From contig NZ_JOEZ01000057.1 in assembly GCF_000721175.1 (NCBI RefSeq), positions 1 to 45,126 on the forward strand: DNA of 45,126 bases, in the 5' to 3' direction. The DNA is from Streptomyces anulatus. GTDB lineage: Bacteria > Actinomycetota > Actinomycetes > Streptomycetales > Streptomycetaceae. The position numbers and the translations under genes were made by a program. The notes under the pieces were generated by a model that searched no databases, had not been told where the DNA came from, and saw nothing but the letters and a program-made list of their open reading frames with translations. Below, piece after piece: positions 23,737-31,858 of the stretch; position 1 is the first letter of the stretch, and each line of letters begins with the position of its first letter.

Positions 23737-24213
23737 ATGAAGCGAATTCTCGCGACCTCCATAATCTCCTTCACCGCCGTTTTCGGTGTAATGGTTGCCG
23801 CCCCGACAGCGAGCGCCGATGTTATCGATTACGAAAACCTCTACAGTTCCGAGGGGTGCAAAGAGCCGACTCCCTCGAAGTTCAAGTTTCACATCTACTT
23901 CAACTCGGGAATGGATGGATCCTATAGGAATATCGGGTACTCGGTTTACGACTTTGACCGGCTGAAGCCGGGGGGATCGGACCCGGGCGCCTACCCCCTC
24001 AGATTCTGCATTATAGGAGCCAGTGGTACACCGGGAGCCGGACAGAAAATAAAGAACAACGCCGCCTCTGCAGAGAACGACCACTACAAGTACAAGGCGA
24101 GAGTCCATTTCTACAGCGGATACACCGGTCCCAAAGACGTGATGAACCCAGGGCAGACCATTGCGCGTTTCAGGTACGTATACAACGAGAACGCCTCATT
24201 CTCTTGGGCCTAG
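23737..24213 (+). CDS. Small secreted protein, first gene of the second exported cassette
   Basis: 158 residues from ATG 23737 (MKRILATSIISFTAVFGVMV). A TTG at 23704 would only add 11 residues before the signal. Signal peptide cleaved after TASA (about residue 27). The mature part is rich in Tyr, Asn and Gly with strand patterns (FKFHIYFNSG, YRNIGYSVYD, ARVHFYSGYTG, ARFRYVYNEN) and two cysteines, suggesting a compact beta-sandwich. It is unrelated in sequence to the secreted protein at 14344-14748 but occupies the same place upstream of a paralogous partner gene, 31 bases away. Confidence 0.65.
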   Translation: MKRILATSIISFTAVFGVMVAAPTASADVIDYENLYSSEGCKEPTPSKFKFHIYFNSGMDGSYRNIGYSVYDFDRLKPGGSDPGAYPLRFCIIGASGTPGAGQKIKNNAASAENDHYKYKARVHFYSGYTGPKDVMNPGQTIARFRYVYNENASFSWA

Positions 24214-24244
24214 TAGTATTCTGAGACGAAACTTAGGAGTATCA

Positions 24245-25147
24245 GTGAAGATTAAGCCTGGCGTGGCTATCCCTGCTGTTGCGGCTTTCGCGGTAGGGGG
24301 CATCGCTCTTGCCGGAGTTTCGATAAGCGATGAGACGGGGGGAGCAAGTGCTACGAGCGGGACGCAGAGAGCTGATGCGCCATCCAGTAAAGTCCCAGCG
24401 GCCCAGATGAGGAGCGAAGGCGACCCCGAAACGTGGAAGCTCCCGATTGAGTTTTTCCTTCCGGGAAAGGCAAACTCTCTGCAGGTAAGCAACGCCCGGG
24501 ATACGATGATCGACGAATGCATGGCTCAAGCAGGATTCGCGGCTTGGCAACCAGCTCCTGACCTTCCGAGCATCGACGGAACTTCATTCACAGATCGCCG
24601 ATATGGAATTCACGACGAGGAATTGACCCGCAAGCGTGGGTATCATCCGGATCTGGCACTACAGAATGCTTACGATGAAGCGATGAGAATCGGCGCCGTC
24701 GATATGTCGGGGTCAGACCCGGCGGCTCTGCGAACTTGCGTAGAGAAGGCCGACGGTACTGTGCCCGATCTCGAGGCCAGTGCCGTCGCTCAAGAAATCG
24801 ACAACCGGTCCTTCATTGCATCAATGAAGGATGCTGCGGTCATCAAGGTGTTCGGCCAGTGGTCTGACTGCATGAAGAAGTCGAGCTTCAACTACAAGAC
24901 CCCGCTAGATGCACTGAGCGACTCCCGATTCGGAGACGCTAAGCAGGTCACAGATCTGGAAATCTCTACAGCCCAGGCAGACCTTAAGTGCCGCAACCAG
25001 CACAAGGTTACCCAAACCTGGTTCGAAACTGAAGCGAAAATCCAGCAAGCGGAAATCAAAAAGCAACTTCCAGCACTGAACGCGGCGAATGAAGAAAATG
25101 CTTCGGCGACGTCCAAAGCCTCCGCATTTCTAAGGGATGGCCAGTAG
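24245..25147 (+). CDS. Exported four-cysteine protein (paralogue of 13271-14266)
   Basis: 300 residues from GTG 24245, with TAGGAG five bases upstream. N-terminal hydrophobic segment (about 5-28) acts as signal or anchor; no lipobox is seen, unlike the paralogue. Shared blocks in order: FFLP then ECMAQ, DRRYGI-(x8)-GY, LRTCVEK, QWSDCMKKS-(x4)-TPLDA, and AQADLKCR followed by a charged coiled-coil-like tail. Spacing of the four cysteines is conserved, so the fold is probably the same. It follows the small secreted protein gene by 31 bases, likely in one operon. Function unknown. Confidence 0.7.
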   Translation: MKIKPGVAIPAVAAFAVGGIALAGVSISDETGGASATSGTQRADAPSSKVPAAQMRSEGDPETWKLPIEFFLPGKANSLQVSNARDTMIDECMAQAGFAAWQPAPDLPSIDGTSFTDRRYGIHDEELTRKRGYHPDLALQNAYDEAMRIGAVDMSGSDPAALRTCVEKADGTVPDLEASAVAQEIDNRSFIASMKDAAVIKVFGQWSDCMKKSSFNYKTPLDALSDSRFGDAKQVTDLEISTAQADLKCRNQHKVTQTWFETEAKIQQAEIKKQLPALNAANEENASATSKASAFLRDGQ

Positions 25148-25267
25148 TCAGGCTTCGATCCTGGCTCTGTCCGGGGCTGTTCGCGGTAGTTCGCCGGGCA
25201 TGCGCTCCCCGCCCACAGTCAGGAGCCAAATCCCGGCTGGGGCTTCGCCCCCGCACTCTGAAAACCC

Positions 25268-25304
25268 GGAGGCCCGCACCGATCCGTGATCGGTGCGGGC
25301 CTCC
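25268..25304. terminator. Perfect 17-bp hairpin between convergent genes
   Basis: Arms 25268-25284 and 25288-25304 with loop CGT. Lies between the stops at 25147 (+) and 25377 (-) and can serve both. Confidence 0.85.
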
Positions 25305-25376
25305 GGTTGTGCCACGGCCAGCTGGTAACCGCCCCGGCCCGTACGTAGGAGGGCCGCCGACCCGGCGTGCAGTGGT

Positions 25377-26348
25377 TCAGTCGCCGCTCTCGGGAGGAAG
25401 TCCGTCGTCCAGGACGATGCGGATCGTCTGGCCTGGTCCGTCGACGCCGGTGAGTTCGGCCTCGATGCGGTTGTAGGTGGTGGTGGCCAGGGCCCAGTCC
25501 GCCTCCAGCGGGGCCGCAGTCGAGCGGGTGTGCCATAGCTTGATGAGCAGGCCGATGAGGGAGCGGCCGGACAGGACGGTCTGGATGCGGCCTTCCTTGA
25601 CGTCCTCGACCGAGGGCGGGGTGCGGAAGTGGTCGTGGTCGACGGCCAGGGCGGTGAGCCACTCCCAGGTGTCGCGGTGCGCGACCAGGTCCACGGAAGC
25701 CACCCCGGCCGCCTTCAGCAGCAGGACCCCGTGGGTGACCCGCAGATCCGCCTCCTGCCCGCCGGACGACGGCGAGGCGGCAGCCGGCGGGGCCGTGGGG
25801 GCGCTGCTGCCCCGGTAAGCGGCCTCGATCCGCTGCTTCAGCACGCCGTCCTGGTCTCCGCGCTCGGGCTCAGGCTGCGCCTGGTGCTCGTGGTACTCCA
25901 TGGTTCCCCCCTGGGAGTCGGTGTCGGGTGAGGCGGGCGGCTGCGCCGCCGCGGGCGCGGTCGGGCCGGTGGCCGGATCCGGGTCGGGCGCCGGCTCGGC
26001 GGGCGGATAGGGGCCGGTGACGTCGCCGGGCTCCTCGGCCGCCGCCTGGAGCTCCGCGAGGGGGCGGAGGGTGTCGGCCAGTTCGAGGAGCTGGCGAAGT
26101 TCGCCGCGGGTCTCGTTGAGGTCGCTGATCATCCGGTCCTGGCGGCGCCGTACCTCCCGGTTCTCCTCCCGTAGGCCGGTGATGCCTCCCTGGATCGTCT
26201 CCAGGATCTTCAGGCGGGTCTGGGTGAGCTCGCCGTGCAGGGCGGTCAGCCCGACCGTGGGGTCATCGAGGCGGCTGACCGGTGCCAGCAGGGCCCGTAT
26301 CGCCTTCAGTTCCTCTATCGCGCGGTCGAGCGCGTCTTTCCACTTCAC
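25377..26348 (-). CDS. Coiled-coil hypothetical protein divergent from tap
   Basis: 323 residues from GTG 26348; AGGGGG lies four bases upstream. Residues about 1-110 are a long amphipathic helix or coiled coil (LDRAIEELKAIRALL, GLREENREVRRRQDRM). A Pro/Ala/Asp-rich linker (about 115-150) follows, and a compact C-terminal domain (about 200-310) includes VDLVAHRDTWEWLTALAVDH and LIKLWHTRS. Its head-to-head position with tap, sharing a 206-base promoter region, suggests a role in telomere or end metabolism. A 55-bp piece of a sister copy survives at 8657-8711. No family name recognised. Confidence 0.7.
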   Translation of the reverse strand: MKWKDALDRAIEELKAIRALLAPVSRLDDPTVGLTALHGELTQTRLKILETIQGGITGLREENREVRRRQDRMISDLNETRGELRQLLELADTLRPLAELQAAAEEPGDVTGPYPPAEPAPDPDPATGPTAPAAAQPPASPDTDSQGGTMEYHEHQAQPEPERGDQDGVLKQRIEAAYRGSSAPTAPPAAASPSSGGQEADLRVTHGVLLLKAAGVASVDLVAHRDTWEWLTALAVDHDHFRTPPSVEDVKEGRIQTVLSGRSLIGLLIKLWHTRSTAAPLEADWALATTTYNRIEAELTGVDGPGQTIRIVLDDGLPPESGD

Positions 26349-26469
26349 GTAACCCCCTGGTCACTCAGAGCTGCAACCGGCCGTATCTCCCCATAAGCAC
26401 TCCATGTGACGCGCCGATTTCCAGCCCTTCCCCTGGCCGGGACCATGCCACCCCGCCCTGCAAGGCATC

Positions 26470-26519
26470 CGTACGCGATCCGTACGGTATTCGTACGCTA
26501 AATAGTCGCACTTCGTGCG
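26470..26519. promoter_or_regulatory. Three 11-bp-phased CGTACG sites and a CGCAC/GTGCG palindrome upstream of tap
   Basis: CGTACG occurs at 26470-26475, 26481-26486 and 26492-26497, exactly 11 bases apart, i.e. on one face of the helix. CGCACTTCGTGCG follows at 26508-26520. TAGGGT about 20 bases before the tap start could be a -10 box. This looks like a cooperative operator, perhaps for Tap's own HTH domain. Confidence 0.55.
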
Positions 26520-26554
26520 TTCCGTGGGGTAGGGTGCCGGTCAGGAGGTGTTCC

Positions 26555-28849
26555 ATGTCCGAGTTGTTCGACGCGGTCGACGCCCTGCTCGCTTCCCGCG
26601 CCACCCTTCCGCCCCCGGCGGAACGCAAACGGCTGCGCTCCGCGCACGGCCTGACGATCGATGAGGTCGCCGGCGCGCTGAAGGTCCGCCGGGCCACGGT
26701 GTCCGGGTGGGAGTCCGGGAAGACCGAGCCCCGCCCCCCGGAGCGTGACGCGTACGCCCGACTGTTGGACAAGCTCGCGGAGCTCTACCCCGCCACCCCG
26801 GCCCCGGCCACAGAGACGGCACCCGCGCCGGACGTCCCGGTGCCCGCCACGTGCACCAGCGCCGTGCCAGCTTCGACGCAGCCGCAGCCCACAGAGCCGA
26901 CGGAAACCCGGCCGCTGTCCACGGGTCCGGCGACCGAGGCTGCGGACATGACTGCACCCGAGAACACCCAGATCCCCGCTACGGGCCCCGTCGCCGCCGC
27001 TACTTCTGCCGCAGCATCCCGCCCGACGCCCGGCACCAGGAGCACGCCGACGTCTCGCCGTCCGGGAGCGAAGAAGGCAGCCCCGGCCGGAACCCCGGCG
27101 GGCGGCGCCGATCCGCGGTTCGAGAACGGGCCGCTGGCGGTCGTCGACGTCGAGGACGGGAAGGTGCTGGCGTACGGCGTCGGCGGGCTGGTCCTGGACG
27201 TGCCCGCGAAGTCCCTGCCCTCCCTGGTGGAGTGGACCTTGGCGGAGGCGAAGCTGGGGCAGCCGAAGCTGTCCGGCCCGGGCCAGCCCGCCGACCCGCT
27301 GCTCGTCCTCACTGAAGCCGCGCTGGAGCGCTATGGCCTGCCGACCGGGCTCACGCCGGAGGAGAAGGATGCCGGGCGGATCCCGGAGGGCCACAAGGTC
27401 ATCAAGCAGCTGACCCGCGCCGACTGGAAGCTCACGAAGAGGGGCTTCGGGCCGTGGGCGAGGATCTACCGTCCGGCCAAGGGCTCCGACCGTCAGTGCG
27501 TGCAGCTGTGCATCCCCTCGTGGAACGCGCTGGACGCTCGGTTCTGGGGTGATGCCGCGCAGCTGTCGCCGGCGGAGCTCGCCCGCGTCCTGGGCACCTA
27601 CGCGATGCGGGTGATGACGCCGCGCGGGTCGACCGCCGTCACCGGCCTGGAGCTGATGACGGCCCTGCACCCGCCGACCCACGCCGTACGGGACGAGGAG
27701 ACCGGCGCCCTGCGGCAGGCCGACACCAAGACGCCCGGGTCGCTCGGCAGTGACCCGGTGGACTGCGCCCCGTGCGAGGCCCCGGACGGGCACCCGGTGC
27801 TCACCGCGCTGGAGCTGCCGCGCTTCCACGTGCGGGGCCCGTCGGAGAAGCTGTTCGAGGAGGCGTACGACTGGGCGCGGCCGATGACCGATGCCGAGTG
27901 CACTCTGCGCTACCTGGTGGGCCTGGACGTGAACATGGCCTTCGCCGCCGGTGCGAACGGGCTGACCGTCGGCCTGGGGGAGCCGACGCACGTCAAGGCA
28001 CCCGCGTTCGACCCGAAGCTGCCCGGCTCCTGGCTGGTCGACCTCTCCCACGTCGACCTGTCCCGGGTGAAGGCCGGCAAGGAGTGGGTGGAGTTGAACG
28101 GCGACCTGCTGCCCTCCCCGTTCACGCCGAAGGGCGACCGCCCGACGGGCCCGGCCTGGTACGCGACACCGACCGTCGCCTACGCCCAGGAGCTCGGCTA
28201 CGACGTCGCCCCGACCGAGGCGTACGTCCGGTACGACAACGGCCGCTACCTGGACGGCTGGTACCAGCGGCTGCGCGACGCCTACCTCGCCACCATGGCC
28301 GACCTCGGCGTCGACGCCGACCTGTCGCCGCAGGACTTTCTGACGGCGATGGACAGCTACAAGGGCCGTGACCCGGAGCTGAGCATCGTCATCACGGCGA
28401 TCAAGGCAACGGTCAAGGGCGGCCTGGGCAAGCTCCGCGAGCGCCCCCGCGGGGAGGGCTGGCGGCCCGGCGAGCGGTGGCGCGCCCTGGAGCGCCCGAC
28501 CTGGCGGCCCGACATCCGCGCGGCGGTCATCTCCCGCACCCGCATCAACCTCCACCGCAAGATCGTCAAGCATGCGGCGTTCACCGGCCAGTACCCGGTC
28601 GCGGTCCTGTCCGACTGCGTCGTCTACGCCGCCGACGGGCCCTCACCGCTGGACTTCCTGCCCTACCGGGACGGCAAGCCGCTCCCCGGAGGGTTCAAGC
28701 TCGGCATCAACCCCGGCCTGGTCAAGCACGAAGGCACCCAGACCGTGCTCTGGGGCGAAGGGGTTCGCGAGCAATTCGACGCCCCGCAGCTGAACTTCGC
28801 CCGGTTCATCAAGGACGGCACCGTCACCGATGCCGACAACGGAGAGTAG
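26555..28849 (+). CDS. tap: Telomere-associated protein Tap
   Basis: 764 residues from ATG 26555, with AGGAGG at 26543-26548. Residues about 20-60 form an XRE-type HTH (LTIDEVAGALKVRRATVSGWESGKTEP); a Pro/Thr/Ala linker follows (about 80-185), then a large conserved C-terminal region with LGLDVNMAFAAG, a possible polymerase-like or nuclease-like core. Length and the immediate downstream tpg identify it as Tap. Tap binds the single-stranded 3' telomere overhang and recruits the terminal protein Tpg for end patching of linear Streptomyces replicons. It ends 12 bases before tpg and the two form one operon. Confidence 0.93.
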   Translation: MSELFDAVDALLASRATLPPPAERKRLRSAHGLTIDEVAGALKVRRATVSGWESGKTEPRPPERDAYARLLDKLAELYPATPAPATETAPAPDVPVPATCTSAVPASTQPQPTEPTETRPLSTGPATEAADMTAPENTQIPATGPVAAATSAAASRPTPGTRSTPTSRRPGAKKAAPAGTPAGGADPRFENGPLAVVDVEDGKVLAYGVGGLVLDVPAKSLPSLVEWTLAEAKLGQPKLSGPGQPADPLLVLTEAALERYGLPTGLTPEEKDAGRIPEGHKVIKQLTRADWKLTKRGFGPWARIYRPAKGSDRQCVQLCIPSWNALDARFWGDAAQLSPAELARVLGTYAMRVMTPRGSTAVTGLELMTALHPPTHAVRDEETGALRQADTKTPGSLGSDPVDCAPCEAPDGHPVLTALELPRFHVRGPSEKLFEEAYDWARPMTDAECTLRYLVGLDVNMAFAAGANGLTVGLGEPTHVKAPAFDPKLPGSWLVDLSHVDLSRVKAGKEWVELNGDLLPSPFTPKGDRPTGPAWYATPTVAYAQELGYDVAPTEAYVRYDNGRYLDGWYQRLRDAYLATMADLGVDADLSPQDFLTAMDSYKGRDPELSIVITAIKATVKGGLGKLRERPRGEGWRPGERWRALERPTWRPDIRAAVISRTRINLHRKIVKHAAFTGQYPVAVLSDCVVYAADGPSPLDFLPYRDGKPLPGGFKLGINPGLVKHEGTQTVLWGEGVREQFDAPQLNFARFIKDGTVTDADNGE

Positions 28850-28861
28850 GAGAAGACCGGC

Positions 28862-29419
28862 ATGAGCCTGATCGGGGACGGCCTGAACAAGGCGGTGCAG
28901 AAGGCGTTCACCCGCCCCGCACCGAAAAGCGCGGGTGCGCAGATGCGGTACCTGGTGAAGCAGCTCGGCGGCACCAAGCCGGTCGCTCAGATGCTGCGGG
29001 TCTCCCAGCGCACCGTCGAGCGGTACGTGAAGGACCAGATCAAGAAACCCCGCCCCGACCTCGCCGCGCGCATAGAGCGCGAGGTGAAGGCCCGGTGGCA
29101 GCCGCAGATCCGGGCCAAGGCCAAGCAGAAGGCGGCGTCCACGGGCGGCATCATCATCGACACCCGCGCCCGCCTCGGCTACACCGCCCCGATCGGCTCC
29201 ACCGACCAAGACCGCATCCGCCACCTGACCGTCGCCCTGCCGCCGGTCCACGCCGCCCGCCTCTTCGACGCCCAGGAGCAGGGCGCGTCCGACGCCCGGC
29301 TCCAGGAGATCGCGGCCGAAGCGCTCAAGGAGGTCTACTTCCAGGACGGCGGCCGCCGCGCCGGCTCCCTGGACGAGGTCCGCTTCACCGACATCGAACA
29401 CCTCGAGTTCGACCTGTAG
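28862..29419 (+). CDS. tpg: Telomere terminal protein Tpg (intact copy)
   Basis: 185 residues, the normal length for Tpg. AGGAG at 28848-28852 overlaps the tap stop codon, giving coupled translation. A basic N-terminus (KAFTRPAPKSAGAQMRYLVKQLGG) leads to an HTH (KPVAQMLRVSQRTVERYVKDQ), a basic helix (RIEREVKARWQPQIRAKAKQK), and the typical C-terminal half (STGGIIIDTRARLGYTAPIGSTDQDRIRHLTVALPP, ending IEHLEFDL). Tpg becomes covalently linked to telomeric 5' ends and primes end synthesis. This is the reference copy against which the three other tpg-related loci were compared. Confidence 0.95.
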   Translation: MSLIGDGLNKAVQKAFTRPAPKSAGAQMRYLVKQLGGTKPVAQMLRVSQRTVERYVKDQIKKPRPDLAARIEREVKARWQPQIRAKAKQKAASTGGIIIDTRARLGYTAPIGSTDQDRIRHLTVALPPVHAARLFDAQEQGASDARLQEIAAEALKEVYFQDGGRRAGSLDEVRFTDIEHLEFDL

Positions 29420-29429
29420 CAGCACACGC

Positions 29430-29945
29430 GCCGGTCTTCTGGTCCCGGACGAGGTCACGATCGGGGTGATCAAGGAACGACTCACCCGCCCGGACACCGA
29501 GCGGGGGTTCCTGTTGGACGGCTTTCCTCGCAACCTTGCGCAGGCGCATGCGCTGGACGACATCCTGGCCTACTCGGAGTCGAGGGTGGATGCCGTGCTC
29601 GACCTGGAGATTCCCGAGGACCAGGTGGTCAGACGGATCGCTGGACGACGGCTGTGCCGTCAGAACCACGAACACATCTTTCACGTCGACTACAGCCCGC
29701 CCGAAGTGGATGAAACTTGCGATGTCTGCGGCGGTGAGTTGTACCAGCGCGAAGACGACCGCGAGAGGACCGTTCGTAAGCGACTGGAGGTGTACCGCAC
29801 CGAGACGGCGCCGGTCGTTGGCCATTACCAGACCCAGGGCCTGGTGACCACGATCTCGGCCTGCGGCCAAGTCCAGGACGTCCTGAACCGCTCGCTGGTC
29901 GCGCTCGGCTACGGCCAGGTCGATGTCGCCGGTACGTCGGGCTGA
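29430..29945 (+). pseudogene. Adenylate kinase lacking its P-loop (5'-truncated)
   Basis: Eleven bases after the tpg stop the frame enters an adenylate kinase in the middle: AGLLVPDEVTIGVIKERL, then GFLLDGFPRN, the lid region with its Cys/His zinc-type residues (CRQNHEHIFHV, CDVCGGELYQREDD), VRKRLEVYRTETAPVV and the C-terminal helix. The first about 55 residues, with the ATP-binding GxPGxGKGT loop, are missing, so activity is not expected. A GTG at 29466 could start a 159-residue product. The break falls just beyond tpg, marking a recombination join. Confidence 0.85.
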
Positions 29946-30657
29946 TGCCCCCGCTACCGGGAACGTGCAGAGCTGCCGTGTCTGGGAATCGCCGCCGGGG
30001 ACTGCAAGTTCCGCCCGCCGCGACCGCCGGTTGGAGCCGGGAGAGACGGCCATCATCGCTGGCGGGCAGACGGGCTGGGCACCGGTGGCTTGAGCGAGGA
30101 CCGTATCGAGTTTCTTCGTCCGAAACGGGCGTAAAGGGCGCTACAGCCAATCGCCCTCTTTGGTGGGCGGTGAATCGCCCTCGTGAGGTCATTGCTGCAC
30201 CGGTTCCTACCACCAAGAAGCTTGTCGCGGACATGCCAAATAAACAGCATGGCCGGTCGGTTTCAAGGCATCCGGGCGGCCTTGAGGGTGAGGTGCGGGC
30301 TTTCTGGAGGATCGGGGAGTGTCGATGGATGCCACCGTGGCGGGTGGGTCGACGGGATGGACTTCTTCGGGACCCGGTCAGTAGCGCTATCTAGGTTGAC
30401 CTGGCATTTCTCCGGCCGAAACCAGCTCGTCGCGCTACAGCTGGCCACTCTCTGTCGATGTGGGCAACTGCGTCTCGAAGGGGCACTTGGCCCTGGCGCG
30501 CTGGTGAGGAAATAGAGCATCAGGTTCCGGACATGGCAAGGAAAGCGCATGGCCAGTCGGTAACTTCCATGACAGGGTTACGACGTCAACGCAACAACCG
30601 CACAGAAGTTCGCCTCCATCAGGGCAGAACTAGCAATTTTAGGAGAAGAGTTTCCTC
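29946..30657. other. 712-base region without a confident gene
   Basis: No supported gene. It holds two related segments exactly 300 bases apart (30229-30261 and 30529-30561), each starting a short frame (MPNKQHGRSV and MARKAHGQSV). The right end must contain the promoter of the secreted-protein gene at 30658. Confidence 0.4.
30229..30561 (+). repeat. Imperfect 33-bp direct repeat, 300 bp apart
   Basis: 30229-30261 and 30529-30561 share about 27 of 33 bases (GGACATG, CAA, AAA, GCATGGCC, GTCGGT). Both encode M-x-x-K-x-H-G-x-S-V, so they may be two remnants of the N-terminus of one gene family. Confidence 0.6.
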
Positions 30658-30993
30658 ATGCGGATGAACTCCACCTGGCGCGCGCGGGCGGCGTCCACCT
30701 TCGCTGGCCTGCTGGTAGTGGGCGGGGCGGCGGCCATGGTTGCACCTCAGGCTGTGGCCGCCGGTGACGGCAACAAGGTGCACAACTGTTTCGGCCGTTG
30801 GTACAACACCGACTGGGACCAGAAGTGCGGCAGCTCCGGCGCGGGGTTCGCGGGTACCTACGAATCCACGGCCAACTGCAGCCTTGAACCCGACAACACG
30901 ATGACGCAGTGGCGGGCGAAGGGCAGCACGGCGACGTACGACGGCCACGACTGCGACTGGTCCGTGTCCGGCGTCTCCACTTTCTACTACTAG
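30658..30993 (+). CDS. Secreted four-cysteine protein linked to an ABC transporter operon
   Basis: 111 residues from ATG 30658, with AGGAGAAG upstream (a second ATG two codons on is possible). Signal peptide cleaved after AVAA (about residue 34). The mature about 77 residues contain four cysteines (HNCFGRW, QKCGSS, ANCSLE, HDCDWS), many Trp/Tyr/Gly, and end in STFYY. This is the profile of a small disulfide-stabilised secreted protein such as a bacteriocin or inhibitor. The ABC genes start about 120 bases downstream beyond two hairpins. It is not a recognisable lactococcin 972 relative. Toxin or signal function is inference. Confidence 0.65.
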   Translation: MRMNSTWRARAASTFAGLLVVGGAAAMVAPQAVAAGDGNKVHNCFGRWYNTDWDQKCGSSGAGFAGTYESTANCSLEPDNTMTQWRAKGSTATYDGHDCDWSVSGVSTFYY

Positions 30994-31000
30994 AAGGTGT

Positions 31001-31074
31001 CGGACCGCCGCAGGCGGTCCGAAGCAGCAACCCTGTGGCCCGTCTGCCCACACGCCAATTGTGGGCAGACGGGC
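31001..31074 (+). terminator. Two tandem hairpins after the secreted-protein gene
   Basis: CGGACCGCC (31001-31009) pairs with GGCGGTCCG (31013-31021). A 15-bp perfect stem follows (31038-31052 with 31060-31074). They separate the secreted-protein message from the ABC genes and may let the first gene be expressed more strongly. Confidence 0.85.
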
Positions 31075-31111
31075 TGCGTTCCAGCTTACTCACCCATGAC
31101 AAGGTGCTTGA

Positions 31112-31858
31112 ATGCACGTACACGTATCCGACCTGCGTCAGGGATATCCCGGGCGCGTGGTTCTCGAGGACCTTGACCTTGAACTCCGTCCCGGCGTGAC
31201 AGGGCTCCTAGGGCCCAACGGCGCGGGCAAGTCAACCTTGATGCGAACCTTAGCCACGGTGCAGCCACCGCTGCGAGGCCGCATCGCTCTCGATGGCGCG
31301 ACCATCGACGGCGAGAAGGCTGCGCGGCACATCCGCCGCCGGATCGGTTATCTGCCGCAGAGCTTTGGCTGGGACCCGGGGATGCGAGTGAGAGACTTCG
31401 TCGAGTACGGGGCGTGGATGCGCGAGGTGCCTGGCAAGCACCGTTCACAGGCCGTGGAGCAGGCCTTGAGCCAGGTTGACCTGGCGGACCGGAAGAACGA
31501 GCGGATGTCCCGGCTCTCCGGTGGCATGCGACAACGTGCGGGCATCGCGTGGGCCATCGTCGGCGACCCGGGCCTGGTGATCCTTGACGAGCCCACTGTG
31601 GGCCTGGATCCACGCCAACGATTGCAGTTCCGACGGATTCTCGCCCAACTCACCGATACCACCGTCCTGCTGAGCACACACCTCATCGACGATGTAGCCG
31701 CCGCGTGCGAAAGAGTCGTCGTCCTGCACAGTGGGCGGATCCTCTTCAACGGCGCCGTACCCGAGATGGCAGACCGGGCCGGCGACGGTGCCGCCGGGCA
31801 CACTCCACTTGAGCGCGCCTATATGCAACTGCTGCCGGACGGAGAGCGGGAACTGTGA
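31112..31858 (+). CDS. ABC transporter ATP-binding protein
   Basis: 248 residues from ATG 31112. All motifs are intact: Walker A GPNGAGKST (34-42), Q-loop LPQSFGW, signature LSGGMRQR (135-142), Walker B LVILDEP (155-161) and a switch His in STHLID. The type matches the drug or bacteriocin exporter/immunity ATPases (DrrA/BcrA-like) that pair with separate membrane proteins. It overlaps the next gene by four bases. It probably exports or protects against the small secreted protein encoded just upstream. Confidence 0.92.
   Translation: MHVHVSDLRQGYPGRVVLEDLDLELRPGVTGLLGPNGAGKSTLMRTLATVQPPLRGRIALDGATIDGEKAARHIRRRIGYLPQSFGWDPGMRVRDFVEYGAWMREVPGKHRSQAVEQALSQVDLADRKNERMSRLSGGMRQRAGIAWAIVGDPGLVILDEPTVGLDPRQRLQFRRILAQLTDTTVLLSTHLIDDVAAACERVVVLHSGRILFNGAVPEMADRAGDGAAGHTPLERAYMQLLPDGEREL

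Noticed and set aside
30658..30993. Lactococcin 972-type bacteriocin
   Set aside because: The ABC context is similar, but cysteines and sequence do not match that family as I know it; kept as an unassigned secreted protein.
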